The position numbers were made by a program, and so were the translations under genes. From the NCBI GenBank assembly GCA_013824715.1, contig PNOH01000024.1, positions 1-64,000 on the forward strand: 64,000 nt of DNA. The letters run 5' to 3'. A model generated the notes under the pieces. It was not told the origin of the DNA. It was given only the letters and a program-made list of their open reading frames with translations, and ran no database searches. This DNA is from Odoribacter sp. (GTDB lineage Bacteria > Bacteroidota > Bacteroidia > Bacteroidales > Prolixibacteraceae). This document shows positions 26,547 through 34,934 of the stretch, one piece after another (the first letter of the stretch is position 1; each line of letters begins with the position of its first letter).

Positions 26547-27260
26547 TTACTCTTGATGCGTATGCAGCCCACATTCTTTCTTCGAGTCGTTTTCCCACCA
26601 CCAGCGGCCAGCGCGGAAATCTTCGCCCGGCTGAATGGCACGTGTACAGGGCGCACAGCCAATGCTTACAAAACCGCGGTCGTGCAAAACATTGTAGGGA
26701 ACATTGTTTTCCTTCACGTATTTCTGGCAATCTTCGAGCGACCAGTGTAAAAGCGGATTGAATTTGATTAGTTGAAATCCAGCATCCCATAAGAAAAAAT
26801 CAAGAACTTGACGATTTTCGGATTGTGATGCCCGAAGACCGGTGATCCAGCATTCATTTCCACCCAATGCCCTTTTCAGCGGCTCAACTTTACGGATGTT
26901 GCAGCATTCCTTACGGTTTTCGGGCGACAAATAAAAGCTCAACGGACCTTTTTCTGTGATCATTTGTTCCACCGCTTTGTGTTTTGGAAAGTACGCATGA
27001 ATCTGTTTTCCGTATTTTTCTATGGTTCTGTTCATTACCTTATACGTTTCCTCGAACAAACGGCCAGTATCCAAAGTCACCACTTTGATGTCAAGATTAT
27101 TACTGAAAATCATGTCAGTTATTACCTGATCTTCGATTCCTAAACTGGTTGTAAAAACCACTTTGCCCGGAAATTGATTTGCTACTTTCTCCAACATTCC
27201 TGCTAAATTTGCAGCATCTGCCTGTTTGTTCAGGTCCGAAACTATATTCTGATCAACCAT
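26547..27260 (-). CDS. cysH: Assimilatory adenylyl-sulfate (APS/PAPS) reductase
   Basis: 237-residue thioredoxin-dependent reductase converting activated sulfate to sulfite in the cytosol. It has the nucleotide-binding start VVFTTSLGIEDQVITDMIF, the LDTGRLFEETY motif, WITGLRASQSENR and the catalytic-Cys tail ECGLH near the C-terminus. The paired Cys119-Cys120 and Cys202-x-x-Cys205 bind a [4Fe-4S] cluster, which marks APS-reductase-type members. No cysD/cysN, cysC or sulfite reductase gene is adjacent, so the rest of the pathway must be elsewhere. Divergent from the rRNA methyltransferase. Confidence 0.95.
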   Translation of the reverse strand: MVDQNIVSDLNKQADAANLAGMLEKVANQFPGKVVFTTSLGIEDQVITDMIFSNNLDIKVVTLDTGRLFEETYKVMNRTIEKYGKQIHAYFPKHKAVEQMITEKGPLSFYLSPENRKECCNIRKVEPLKRALGGNECWITGLRASQSENRQVLDFFLWDAGFQLIKFNPLLHWSLEDCQKYVKENNVPYNVLHDRGFVSIGCAPCTRAIQPGEDFRAGRWWWENDSKKECGLHTHQE

Positions 27261-27265
27261 CTCAA

Positions 27266-27297
27266 TTTGTTTTATAATCTCAATCCATTTATCTTGT
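27266..27297 (+). promoter_or_regulatory. Promoter candidate for the rRNA methyltransferase gene
   Basis: TTTG at 27266-27269, 20-nt spacer, TATCTTGT at 27290-27297 (one deviation from TAnnTTTG). The predicted start near 27303 helps confine the start codon to the region after it, supporting 27329-27349 rather than anything further upstream. Confidence 0.4.
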
Positions 27298-27346
27298 CAG
27301 CAAATATCAAAAGAAAACTCAAAAAACCATCGAAAAGACCTCCGAA

Positions 27347-28723
27347 ATATTACCCATCGCATTCCTTGACCGAATAAAAAACCAGTTCCCTAAAGATTTT
27401 GATCGCTTTATTCAATCAATCGATCAGGTTCCGGCTATCAGTTTACGAACCAATCCGCGTAAATTCAATATTCCAATTTCTTCGGAACGTATTCCCTGGT
27501 GCGAAACTGGTATTTTCCTGAACGAACGCCCATCGTTTACTCTTGATCCCATTTTTCATTCCGGAGCCTATTACGTTCAGGAAGCCAGTTCGATGTTCAT
27601 GGAGCAGGCTTTCAGGCAAATTGAAACCAGCGACAAACGGGTAGTTTTGGATTTGTGTGCAGCACCCGGTGGAAAATCCACTCATTTACTCAGTTTAATT
27701 GACAGCAGCGATTTGTTGGTTGCCAATGAAGTGATTCGCTCGCGTGTATCGGTTCTGGACGAAAACATCCGCAAATGGGGGCACCAAAATGTAGTTGTTT
27801 GCAGCAACGATCCGGCTGACTTCAGCAATTTGGATGGAATGTTTGATGTAATTTTGGTTGACGCTCCATGCTCGGGCGAAGGACTATTCAGGCGCGATGC
27901 CTCGGCCATCAAACATTGGTCGGTTGATAATACCAATTTATGTTCTACCCGTCAGCGCCGCATTCTGGCCGATATCTGGCCATCGCTGAAATGCGGTGGT
28001 TATCTGATTTACAGTACCTGCACGTTCAATCCGGAAGAAAATGAAGAAAACCTGAGATGGCTGGCAGAAAATAACGAAGTGGAAAGTATCCGGATTCCAA
28101 TTCAGGAAAGCTGGGGTGTTGAAGAAATGGAAATCAACGAATTGTTTGGATACCGTTTCCTTCCGCACAAAGTAAAAGGCGAAGGGTTTTTCCTGACTTT
28201 GATCCGCAAAAAAGACGGCAACAGTTCGTTCTCGATTCCAAAAAAAATAAAGTCAAGATTTGAGAAAATACCGAAACAGTTTGATGAAATCAGGAATTGG
28301 CTTAAAACTTCAGATTCAGAGTTTTTTGCCAAAAGTGAATTCCTGATAGCCTTTCCTGAAGATAAAATTCCGGTCTTGAACGCACTCAGCGAACAACTCC
28401 GTGTGATCAGCTTTGGCTTGCCGTTAGCGCAATTCAAGAAAAACGATTTGCTCCCTGAACATACTTTTGCACTTTCGGTTGACCGTAATCCTAAAGTGTT
28501 TGAAACCGTTGAACTGGATTTGCGTGATGCTTTGCTCTTTCAGAAAAAAGACGAAATACGAATCAATTCGGCAACAAAAGGTTGGCTGCTGGTTCAATAT
28601 CAGGGAGTGCCGCTTGGTTTTGTAAAAAATTTGGGAAACCGCGCCAACAACTACTTTCCGAAAGAATGGCGGATAAGGATGGCTTTGCCTGAATTGGCGG
28701 AACCATGGTATCTGTCAGTTTAA
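27347..28723 (+). CDS. RsmB/RsmF-type rRNA cytosine-C5 methyltransferase; start codon non-canonical
   Basis: SAM-dependent 16S rRNA m5C methyltransferase of the NOL1/NOP2/Sun family. Visible motifs: DLCAAPGGKSTHLLSL (SAM loop), VDAPCSGEGLFRRD (motif IV Pro-Cys) and IYSTCTFNPEENE (motif VI catalytic Cys), followed by the RsmF-type C-terminal domain. The first in-frame ATG is at 27593, but the same frame is open upstream to a stop at 27275-27277. The upstream part encodes the expected N-terminal domain (LPIAFLDRIKNQFPKDFDRF, VPAISLRTNPRK, SGAYYVQEASS). No ATG, GTG or TTG lies in that stretch. I place the start at the ATA of 27347 (giving 458 residues, the usual size); ATC 27329 or ATT 27287 are alternatives. 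A rare start codon or a substitution or sequencing error could explain it. Confidence 0.8.
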   Translation: MLPIAFLDRIKNQFPKDFDRFIQSIDQVPAISLRTNPRKFNIPISSERIPWCETGIFLNERPSFTLDPIFHSGAYYVQEASSMFMEQAFRQIETSDKRVVLDLCAAPGGKSTHLLSLIDSSDLLVANEVIRSRVSVLDENIRKWGHQNVVVCSNDPADFSNLDGMFDVILVDAPCSGEGLFRRDASAIKHWSVDNTNLCSTRQRRILADIWPSLKCGGYLIYSTCTFNPEENEENLRWLAENNEVESIRIPIQESWGVEEMEINELFGYRFLPHKVKGEGFFLTLIRKKDGNSSFSIPKKIKSRFEKIPKQFDEIRNWLKTSDSEFFAKSEFLIAFPEDKIPVLNALSEQLRVISFGLPLAQFKKNDLLPEHTFALSVDRNPKVFETVELDLRDALLFQKKDEIRINSATKGWLLVQYQGVPLGFVKNLGNRANNYFPKEWRIRMALPELAEPWYLSV

Positions 28724-28807
28724 TGTTCCAAATTCCAAATGAAACTTCCATTGTTGAAAGTCCATGGGTAATAAACCAGAGTTGACCAAAGAGCTAACAG
28801 CGAAAAA

Positions 28808-30133
28808 CTATTGTTTTATAAATCTCTTTATAAAAATTCCTTCGTCGGAATTTGCTTTTAAAATATAAATCCCGCTTGCTAAATTTCTTAGATCAATTTT
28901 TGTTGTTGGATTGGTGGCATTGATTGTTTTAATAATTTGTCCTTCCATACCAATAATTTCTATTGTGGCTTTTTCAGGAAGATTGATTGTAATATTATCT
29001 GTAGATGGATTTGGGAAAACAGATATATCATCATTCACAAAATTTTCTTCCGTGCCTGTTGCAATTTTCCATTTTGCAATTTTATTAACAGAAATACCTC
29101 CTGCAGTCTCAAATTGTCCACCAGCATAAAGCTCTCCATTGTAAACGCCTAATGCTAAAACCGGGGCATTCATTCCTATCCCCATATTCGACCAGGTAGA
29201 TCCGTTCCATCTGGCAATATTAGCGGCTGCAACTGTTCCGGCATTATCGAAAACTCCGCCGGCATAAAGTTCTCCGTTGTAAACGGATAAAGCTTGCACC
29301 ATAGCTCCTGTTCCTGTTACACCGTCTCCAACCGCTGACCACGATGAGCCATTCCATTTTGCGATACATCTAACAGGATTGTCACCGGCAAAAGAAAAGC
29401 CACCACCTACATACAGCTCGTTGTTATAAACCTGCATTGCAAAGACACCTCCTAATACTCCACTTCCAACAGCCGACCAGTTTGTTCCATTCCACTTTGC
29501 AACACCATTTGCAGTGATACCTCCGGCAGAGTTAAATTGTCCTCCTGCATAAAGTTCGTTATTATAAACAGCCAATGAATTCACCATGCCATTTGTACCC
29601 GTACCAACTGAAGTCCATGTCGAGCCATTCCATTGTGCAATATAACTGGCAGGATTACCTCCAGCGTTTACGAACATTCCTCCTGCATAAAGCTTTCCAT
29701 TGTACACTGCAAGCGCATAAACTCGTTCATCCATGCCTCCTCCAACGGCTGACCAGTTTGCTCCGTCCCAGGATGCTATATAATTGCACAAAATGCTGTC
29801 TGCTGAAAAAAAGTAACCACCAACATAGAGCTTTAAATTATGTACAGCCAATGCCATCACACCAACATTTCCGCTTTTCATCACGCCCGTTTTTGCATTT
29901 CGCCAGTCGCTTCCATTCCAACTGGCAATGTGATTTACACGATAAACACCAGCAGAATCAAAGGTTCCTCCTGCATAGAGAGATGAATTATACACACATA
30001 GCGCTATAACCTGAGGCGGATTTAACCCACCTGAAACTCCTGTACCGACAGATGACCATGTTTGTGCCTGTACAAAATCAATATTCAGATTTACCTTAAT
30101 GAGAATTGCCGCGATAAAAAAGAGCTTTTTCAT
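28808..30133 (-). CDS. T9SS-exported repeat (beta-propeller) protein
   Basis: 441-residue secreted protein: signal peptide (about 1-23, ending VQAQ), then about eight ~37-residue repeats with the core (I/A)xWNGSxWSxVGxG...VYALxVYNGELYAGGxFxxAGG, and a C-terminal type IX sorting tail (SVFPNPSTDNITINLP ... DLRNLASGIYILK ... FIKRFIKQ). The repeats should form a beta-propeller displayed on or released from the cell surface. No catalytic motif is visible. The function is unknown; adhesion or ligand binding is only a guess. The gene stands alone, downstream of the methyltransferase on the opposite strand. Confidence 0.9.
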   Translation of the reverse strand: MKKLFFIAAILIKVNLNIDFVQAQTWSSVGTGVSGGLNPPQVIALCVYNSSLYAGGTFDSAGVYRVNHIASWNGSDWRNAKTGVMKSGNVGVMALAVHNLKLYVGGYFFSADSILCNYIASWDGANWSAVGGGMDERVYALAVYNGKLYAGGMFVNAGGNPASYIAQWNGSTWTSVGTGTNGMVNSLAVYNNELYAGGQFNSAGGITANGVAKWNGTNWSAVGSGVLGGVFAMQVYNNELYVGGGFSFAGDNPVRCIAKWNGSSWSAVGDGVTGTGAMVQALSVYNGELYAGGVFDNAGTVAAANIARWNGSTWSNMGIGMNAPVLALGVYNGELYAGGQFETAGGISVNKIAKWKIATGTEENFVNDDISVFPNPSTDNITINLPEKATIEIIGMEGQIIKTINATNPTTKIDLRNLASGIYILKANSDEGIFIKRFIKQ

Positions 30134-30450
30134 TTTTTTATTCTTTTAGGGAATATGAGGAATAGCTTTTTTCTACTAATACTTTTTTGATTTCTCTAAA
30201 TTTTAATAAAATAGAAATTTAAAATGTATGATTACAGAGAGATAAAATACACAAATCGTGTACTGGCAAAATCACATACCAATAAATATACGAAAATATT
30301 TTCATATAAAAATAAATATTTTCATATAAAATTCAGGATATCAGAGGTTAACAAAATACATACAGAATCATAACGGCAGTTGTTGTGTATTTTTGATAGG
30401 TTAAAGTTCATATATTGAACCAACGAAGTCCCCCAAATCTTTTCCATTCG
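30134..30450. other. AT-rich intergenic region upstream of the T9SS repeat protein
   Basis: About 317 bp, strongly AT-rich. It contains an 18-bp direct repeat at 30294-30331 with a 20-bp period. No promoter match to TAnnTTTG was found on the minus strand. Confidence 0.5.
30294..30331. repeat. 18-bp direct repeat, 20-bp period
   Basis: Two identical copies of AAATATTTTCATATAAAA at 30294-30311 and 30314-30331. Each is close to palindromic and the two are spaced by about two helical turns, as in double operators. Confidence 0.7.
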
Positions 30451-31725
30451 TTATTTTCCTATCCTATATAAAAACTTATCTGTTCTTATAATGATATTGT
30501 CGCGAACAATGGCCGGAGTAGCTTTGATTGTTCCATCCAATTGATTTTCTGCAACCAACTGAAAAGTCAGCCCTGGTTTTATCACGTATGTTTTTCCCTT
30601 CAGGCTGAACAAATAAATGTTTCCGGAGGCATACAAAACTGAAGCGTTGAACTGATCCTTTAATTTGGTTTTCCAGATTACCGTCCCGGTTTTTGCACTC
30701 AGGCAAGTCAGGTCGCCACGCTCGTGAACCATGTAAATCAGGCTGTCCGCAATCACCGGAGTTGAAATTTGAGGAACATCTTCGACAACTTCCCACGGAA
30801 CATGTGTTTTCGTAATATCCCCGGTTCCGGATGGATCGACAGCCAACAGACGCACATAAAAAGTGCCACCCTTTGGAAACATCCAGCCCGAATTGACATA
30901 AACCATTCCATTGTAACTCAGATTCATAGCAACTGTTGAATCGTCGCCATAAAAAACCTGCCAGATTTCCTTTCCTGTTTCGGGTTCGTAAGCAATACAA
31001 AGTTGTGCTCCATTACTGATCAACTGATCTTTACCATTAACTTGAACAACGATTGGCGTACAATAGGCTTTCCGGTAAACCGGTTCCACATTTTTGTAGA
31101 ATTCCTGCGGTCGTTCTGTTTTCCAAACGGTTTTACCGGTGCGTTTGTCCAGGGCAATCAGGTATTGAACGTCAGTTCCTTCAATGTGCAAAATCAGCAG
31201 ATTTTTATAGAGGATTGGTGAAGATGCCGCTCCTTGCATGTGCTCGCAATTCAGGTCGGTACGTGTCCAGATTATCTGAAAAGTCCGGGTATCGATGCAG
31301 GCTGTTCCGTAAGTTCCATAATGAACGTAAACAAAACCGTCATCTATACAAGGAGTTGAAGTCGCATAGCTGTTGGTTGGATGAATATGCTGCACCGAAT
31401 CAGGTTTAAAAAGCATCAATTCTTTCAGAATTTTTCCGGAGTTAAAATCGGTACAAACGGCAAACATTTCCTCACCATTCAAGGTGGCAGAACTGGTCCA
31501 AACCTGATTGCCAAATACGACTGGCGACGACCAGGCAATCCCACGAATTGCAGTTTTCCAAACGAGATTAGTGGTTTCGCTCCAGTTTATCGGAGCATGC
31601 TTTGAAAACGAATACCCATCGAGATGGCTTCCTCGCAGATGGGTCCAGTTTTCCTGGGCTTGGATTAATAATCCTGAAAAAAAACAGATTAAAAGCAAAA
31701 GAAGGGAAAACAGTTTTCGGTTCAT
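30451..31725 (-). CDS. PQQ-like beta-propeller repeat protein, exported
   Basis: 424-residue secreted protein with a signal peptide (about 1-23, ending IQAQ) followed by PQQ/quinoprotein-type WD-like blades, each with a Trp-Lys ending: NLVWKTAIRGIAWSSPVV, KTGKTVWKTERPQEF, ETGKEIWQVFYGDDS, KTGTVIWKTKLKDQF. Start MNRKLFSLLLLL is well placed. These propellers occur both in quinoprotein dehydrogenases and in non-enzymatic scaffolds such as BamB. No cytochrome motif CxxCH or clear metal site is seen, so a non-catalytic or polysaccharide-associated role is as likely. It stands alone. Confidence 0.88.
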   Translation of the reverse strand: MNRKLFSLLLLLICFFSGLLIQAQENWTHLRGSHLDGYSFSKHAPINWSETTNLVWKTAIRGIAWSSPVVFGNQVWTSSATLNGEEMFAVCTDFNSGKILKELMLFKPDSVQHIHPTNSYATSTPCIDDGFVYVHYGTYGTACIDTRTFQIIWTRTDLNCEHMQGAASSPILYKNLLILHIEGTDVQYLIALDKRTGKTVWKTERPQEFYKNVEPVYRKAYCTPIVVQVNGKDQLISNGAQLCIAYEPETGKEIWQVFYGDDSTVAMNLSYNGMVYVNSGWMFPKGGTFYVRLLAVDPSGTGDITKTHVPWEVVEDVPQISTPVIADSLIYMVHERGDLTCLSAKTGTVIWKTKLKDQFNASVLYASGNIYLFSLKGKTYVIKPGLTFQLVAENQLDGTIKATPAIVRDNIIIRTDKFLYRIGK

Positions 31726-31813
31726 GATTTAGGTTTTGGGAATTGTGAAGATGCAAATTTTTAGTGATTTTTTTAAATTCTTACACAAAAACCAGAATAC
31801 TCAATTTTAGTAA

Positions 31814-31947
31814 CATAGGACTCCGTTTCACTTCGTCCTATGCTCATACAAATCGGGGCTTTGCCCCTTTGAAAGTCCTGAAGGGATCCGCCAGTTGGCG
31901 GATAACAGCATAGGGTAAATCCGAAAAAAAATCGGATTTACCCTATG
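31814..31947. repeat. Cluster of four hairpins downstream of pepD
   Basis: In order: CATAGGA/TCCTATG (31814-31842), GGGGC-TTT-GCCCC (31855-31867), ATCCGCCA-GT-TGGCGGAT (31886-31903) and a perfect 16-bp inverted repeat starting CATAGGGTAAATCCGA (31909-31924 with 31932-31947) around a run of seven A. The last ends 25 bp after the pepD stop and may stop transcription, although no U-run follows the stem. Confidence 0.8.
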
Positions 31948-31972
31948 AAAGAAACAAAAATTGATTTCTGCA

Positions 31973-33427
31973 CTACCTGATATTTTCAAGCACATCAACC
32001 AGCAGCTTCCAGAATTTATCCACCGTTTCAATATTAATCCGTTCATCGGGCGAATGTGCCCCGCGAATGGTCGGTCCAAATGAAACCATATCGAGTTCAG
32101 TATATTTTTCGAGGAATAAACCGCATTCCAATCCGGCATGAATGGATTTTACAGCGGGTTTATTTCCAAATAAATTCAGATACGATTCGGCAGTGATTTT
32201 AGCAATTTCAGAATCCGGATTTGGAGTCCAGCCCGGATAGCCATCAGAATGCTCAACCTTCGCACCGGCTAAAACCATCACAGATTCAACCATTTCGGCA
32301 GCCATCATTTTTCGGCTGTCAATTTCGCTTCGCTGGCTGGTTGTCAGTACAATTTCATTATTTTCTGAAAATTTCACAGAAGCCAGATTGGTTGAAGTTT
32401 CCACCATTCCAATCATGCGGCTACTCATTTCCAGCACACCATGCGGACAACCGGCAATCAATTTCAGCAATCTTCCCTGAGTGTCCAGATCAATTACATT
32501 TTCAGGTAAATTGACTGAATGATGCTGAAACATGAGTTTGGGTTCAGAATGTTCGAATTCGAATTCCATTTCAGAAGCAAAAACATTCCATTCCACAATC
32601 AAATTTTCCTTTTGCGAATGAGGAACCAATACAATTGCTGAAGCTTCGCGGGCAATGGCATTCCGGAGATTTCCACCGTTAAAATCAGCAATCCGCAAAT
32701 CAAACAGTTTGGACGCCTCGATCAAAAACCGGTTTAGAATTTTATTCGCATTTCCACGGTTTTTATTAATGTCGTCGCCTGAGTGTCCGCCCAGAAGACC
32801 TTTCACTTCGAATTTAACTGCGTATGAACCTTCATGCCCATATTCAGGAGTATAGTTTAAAGTTCCGACCGTATCAATCCCTCCGGCACAGCCAATAAAC
32901 AATTCGCCTTCATCTTCCGAATCGAGATTGAGCAAAATCTGGCCATTCAAAAATCCAGGCTGTAGGGCAAAAGCGCCTGAAAGTCCGGTTTCTTCGTCAA
33001 CGGTGAACAAACACTCAATGGGGCCGTGCGACAAATTGGTAGCCGTCAGGACGGACATTTGAGCAGCTAAACCAATTCCATCGTCAGAGCCCAAGGTGGT
33101 TCCTTCGGCTCTTACCCATCCGTCATCGATAAACGGTTTGATAGCATCGGTTTCGAAATCATGTTTGGTGTCGCTGTTCTTTTCGCAAACCATATCCAAA
33201 TGCGACTGCAAAACTACCACCTGATTTTTTTCCCGTCCGGGTGTTGCCGGTTTAAAAATCAATACGTTTCCAATCACATCCCTACTGGCTTTCAGCCTGT
33301 TTTTCTCAGCAAAACCGAGCAAAAACCGGATGATTTTTTCTTCCTTTTTGGAAGGACGGGGAACCTGGCAAATTTCTTCAAAATAATTCCACAAGGGCTG
33401 AGGTGATAATTTGTTTAAACGTTTCAT
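31973..33427 (-). CDS. pepD: Aminoacyl-histidine dipeptidase (peptidase D, M20 family)
   Basis: Cytosolic zinc dipeptidase releasing amino acids from Xaa-His and other dipeptides. The 484-residue protein has the M20 metal sites: VVVLQSHLDMVCEKN (His and Asp), TLGSDDGIGLAAQ (bridging Asp) and FTVDEETGLSGAF (catalytic Glu plus Glu ligand). It also has the lid-domain motif GLLGGHSGDDINKNRGNA and the late His in GPTIRGAHSPDERI. No signal peptide. Length normal for PepD. Stands alone between two gaps; no promoter match found in the 288 bp upstream. Confidence 0.95.
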   Translation of the reverse strand: MKRLNKLSPQPLWNYFEEICQVPRPSKKEEKIIRFLLGFAEKNRLKASRDVIGNVLIFKPATPGREKNQVVVLQSHLDMVCEKNSDTKHDFETDAIKPFIDDGWVRAEGTTLGSDDGIGLAAQMSVLTATNLSHGPIECLFTVDEETGLSGAFALQPGFLNGQILLNLDSEDEGELFIGCAGGIDTVGTLNYTPEYGHEGSYAVKFEVKGLLGGHSGDDINKNRGNANKILNRFLIEASKLFDLRIADFNGGNLRNAIAREASAIVLVPHSQKENLIVEWNVFASEMEFEFEHSEPKLMFQHHSVNLPENVIDLDTQGRLLKLIAGCPHGVLEMSSRMIGMVETSTNLASVKFSENNEIVLTTSQRSEIDSRKMMAAEMVESVMVLAGAKVEHSDGYPGWTPNPDSEIAKITAESYLNLFGNKPAVKSIHAGLECGLFLEKYTELDMVSFGPTIRGAHSPDERINIETVDKFWKLLVDVLENIR

Positions 33428-33715
33428 AGAATGTATTATTTCAGAATCTAAAATTACCGATTATTTTTTCAGTTATGCAGAGATTTATGCTTAGATTTTT
33501 CAGGAGCGGCGAAATTGAAAAATAAGAACGCACGAAACCCTGACAAATTTTACCTTTAACCCAAAGTCGTCGCATTTAGTTTACATCAATTCATCATTTC
33601 TGGAATCAATCAGAAAAATATATAAGACGTTAAAGATTTATCGAACTATTACAAGGAAACTAGCAAGGCCGGATTGGCGCTGTTTACCGCCTTGCCGAAA
33701 AGCTAATGGTATCGG

Positions 33716-34828
33716 TCAAAAAAAATCAGAAATGCGATAAACAAGCGGATCGCATAATGACAACGAGAAATGATCGAAAAATATTTGGAGATCAGGACTG
33801 TTCGATACTTTTGTTTGATTAACCTCTGATTTGAATTCATAATTCACATCTTCCAGATAATTCCAGGGAATACGCTCTTTAAAAACGACAACATGGTCAG
33901 GCACAGATCCTATTTTCAATACCGTATTGGCCTTCATATACAATTCGCTACGGGTCTTCAGATTTGAAATTCGATTATTAGGTGGTCCTACATATTTCTC
34001 CCAAACATATTTCCCGTCGATTAATTTTAATACATGAGATGGGTTTGGCACGACTTCACCACCGTAATGTATAACTTTTGAACTCAATTCAAAATCAGAC
34101 ATTTCGATAAAAACAGTTAAGTCAGGATTTTTAAAACCCTGTTTTTTAGCTTCTTCAGAAGTATAAAAGAAAACAAAACGGTTAGCTGTAAACTCCTCCC
34201 GAAGTTTGAGTATTAAGGTTTGAGTAAATGTTTTTGTTGAAAACTCCCTGATACCATTTTGGGTATAAGCGTAGATTGGCTCTATAGCAACTTTATAGGT
34301 TGCCAGATCTTTTGCCTCCAAAACCTTTTTGCGAACCTCTTTATACTCGGGATTTAATTTACTGGCCTCAACAAAATAATGGAAAGCTTCTTTTGCTTTT
34401 TCTTTCGAATGTTGGTTTAAACGGCTGATTCCGGCAGAATAAAGTTCTGCAGAAGCTTTTTCTTTGGCGTCAGTAAGTTCTGAGGTATAAATCCTGGGTT
34501 CGCAAATCAGTTGTGAAGCAGCGGAATTGTATCGTATTTCATCCGACAACCCATTTATTTCTTCCAGCACATCAAGCGTTTTGGTCCACTTGAATGAATC
34601 ATCACTCATCAGGATACGATCGATTTCGTGCTGATAATAATTCAACGCCTGAGTATAGATATCCTGGACTTTCTTTTTTGCCCTTTGATTATCCGGATGG
34701 CTGTTCAATCGGCAAATAGACTGGTTCAAAACCCTGGCATAATCAGGTTTTTTCGTAGAGCCTATTCCATTAGAGTAGCTCACGAAAACTATTGAAAAAT
34801 AAAAGGTAAGAAAGCAGAATTTACGCAT
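33716..34828 (-). CDS. Exported protein of unknown family, intact tandem paralog
   Basis: 370-residue exported protein of no recognised family. A signal-like segment (about 1-20) lacks a lipobox Cys. The N-terminal half is helical and TPR-like (YARVLNQSICRLNSHPDN, ALNYYQHEIDRIL, KAKEAFHYFVEASKLNPEYKE). The C-terminal half is predicted to be alpha/beta or beta-rich (FTANRFVFFYTSEEAKKQGF, NGKYVWEKY-like positions). It aligns along its whole length with the frameshifted neighbour at 34935-36085, including LYSAGISRLNQHSKEKAKEA versus FYDAGLDALGRNTRETAKQA. The gap between the two is 106 bp. Envelope location is supported by export; the function is unknown. Confidence 0.7.
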   Translation of the reverse strand: MRKFCFLTFYFSIVFVSYSNGIGSTKKPDYARVLNQSICRLNSHPDNQRAKKKVQDIYTQALNYYQHEIDRILMSDDSFKWTKTLDVLEEINGLSDEIRYNSAASQLICEPRIYTSELTDAKEKASAELYSAGISRLNQHSKEKAKEAFHYFVEASKLNPEYKEVRKKVLEAKDLATYKVAIEPIYAYTQNGIREFSTKTFTQTLILKLREEFTANRFVFFYTSEEAKKQGFKNPDLTVFIEMSDFELSSKVIHYGGEVVPNPSHVLKLIDGKYVWEKYVGPPNNRISNLKTRSELYMKANTVLKIGSVPDHVVVFKERIPWNYLEDVNYEFKSEVNQTKVSNSPDLQIFFDHFSLSLCDPLVYRISDFF

Positions 34829-34934
34829 TGGTCTTTGCCTGAAATGAAATTTTGTGATTTTATTTTACAAAGCCTATGCCAGAATTGAACTATGATGAAT
34901 TTCATGGAATCGTGTCTCTACATCGTGAATTTTT

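Noticed and set aside
26329-26790. A minus-strand frame overlapping the 3' end of cysH
   Set aside because: It runs through the CGTCCG copy C and into cysH in another frame; its composition is not protein-like.
27261-27346. A riboswitch or leader RNA between cysH and the methyltransferase gene
   Set aside because: The ~90-bp gap has no recognisable aptamer pattern or terminator; only promoter-like words were found.
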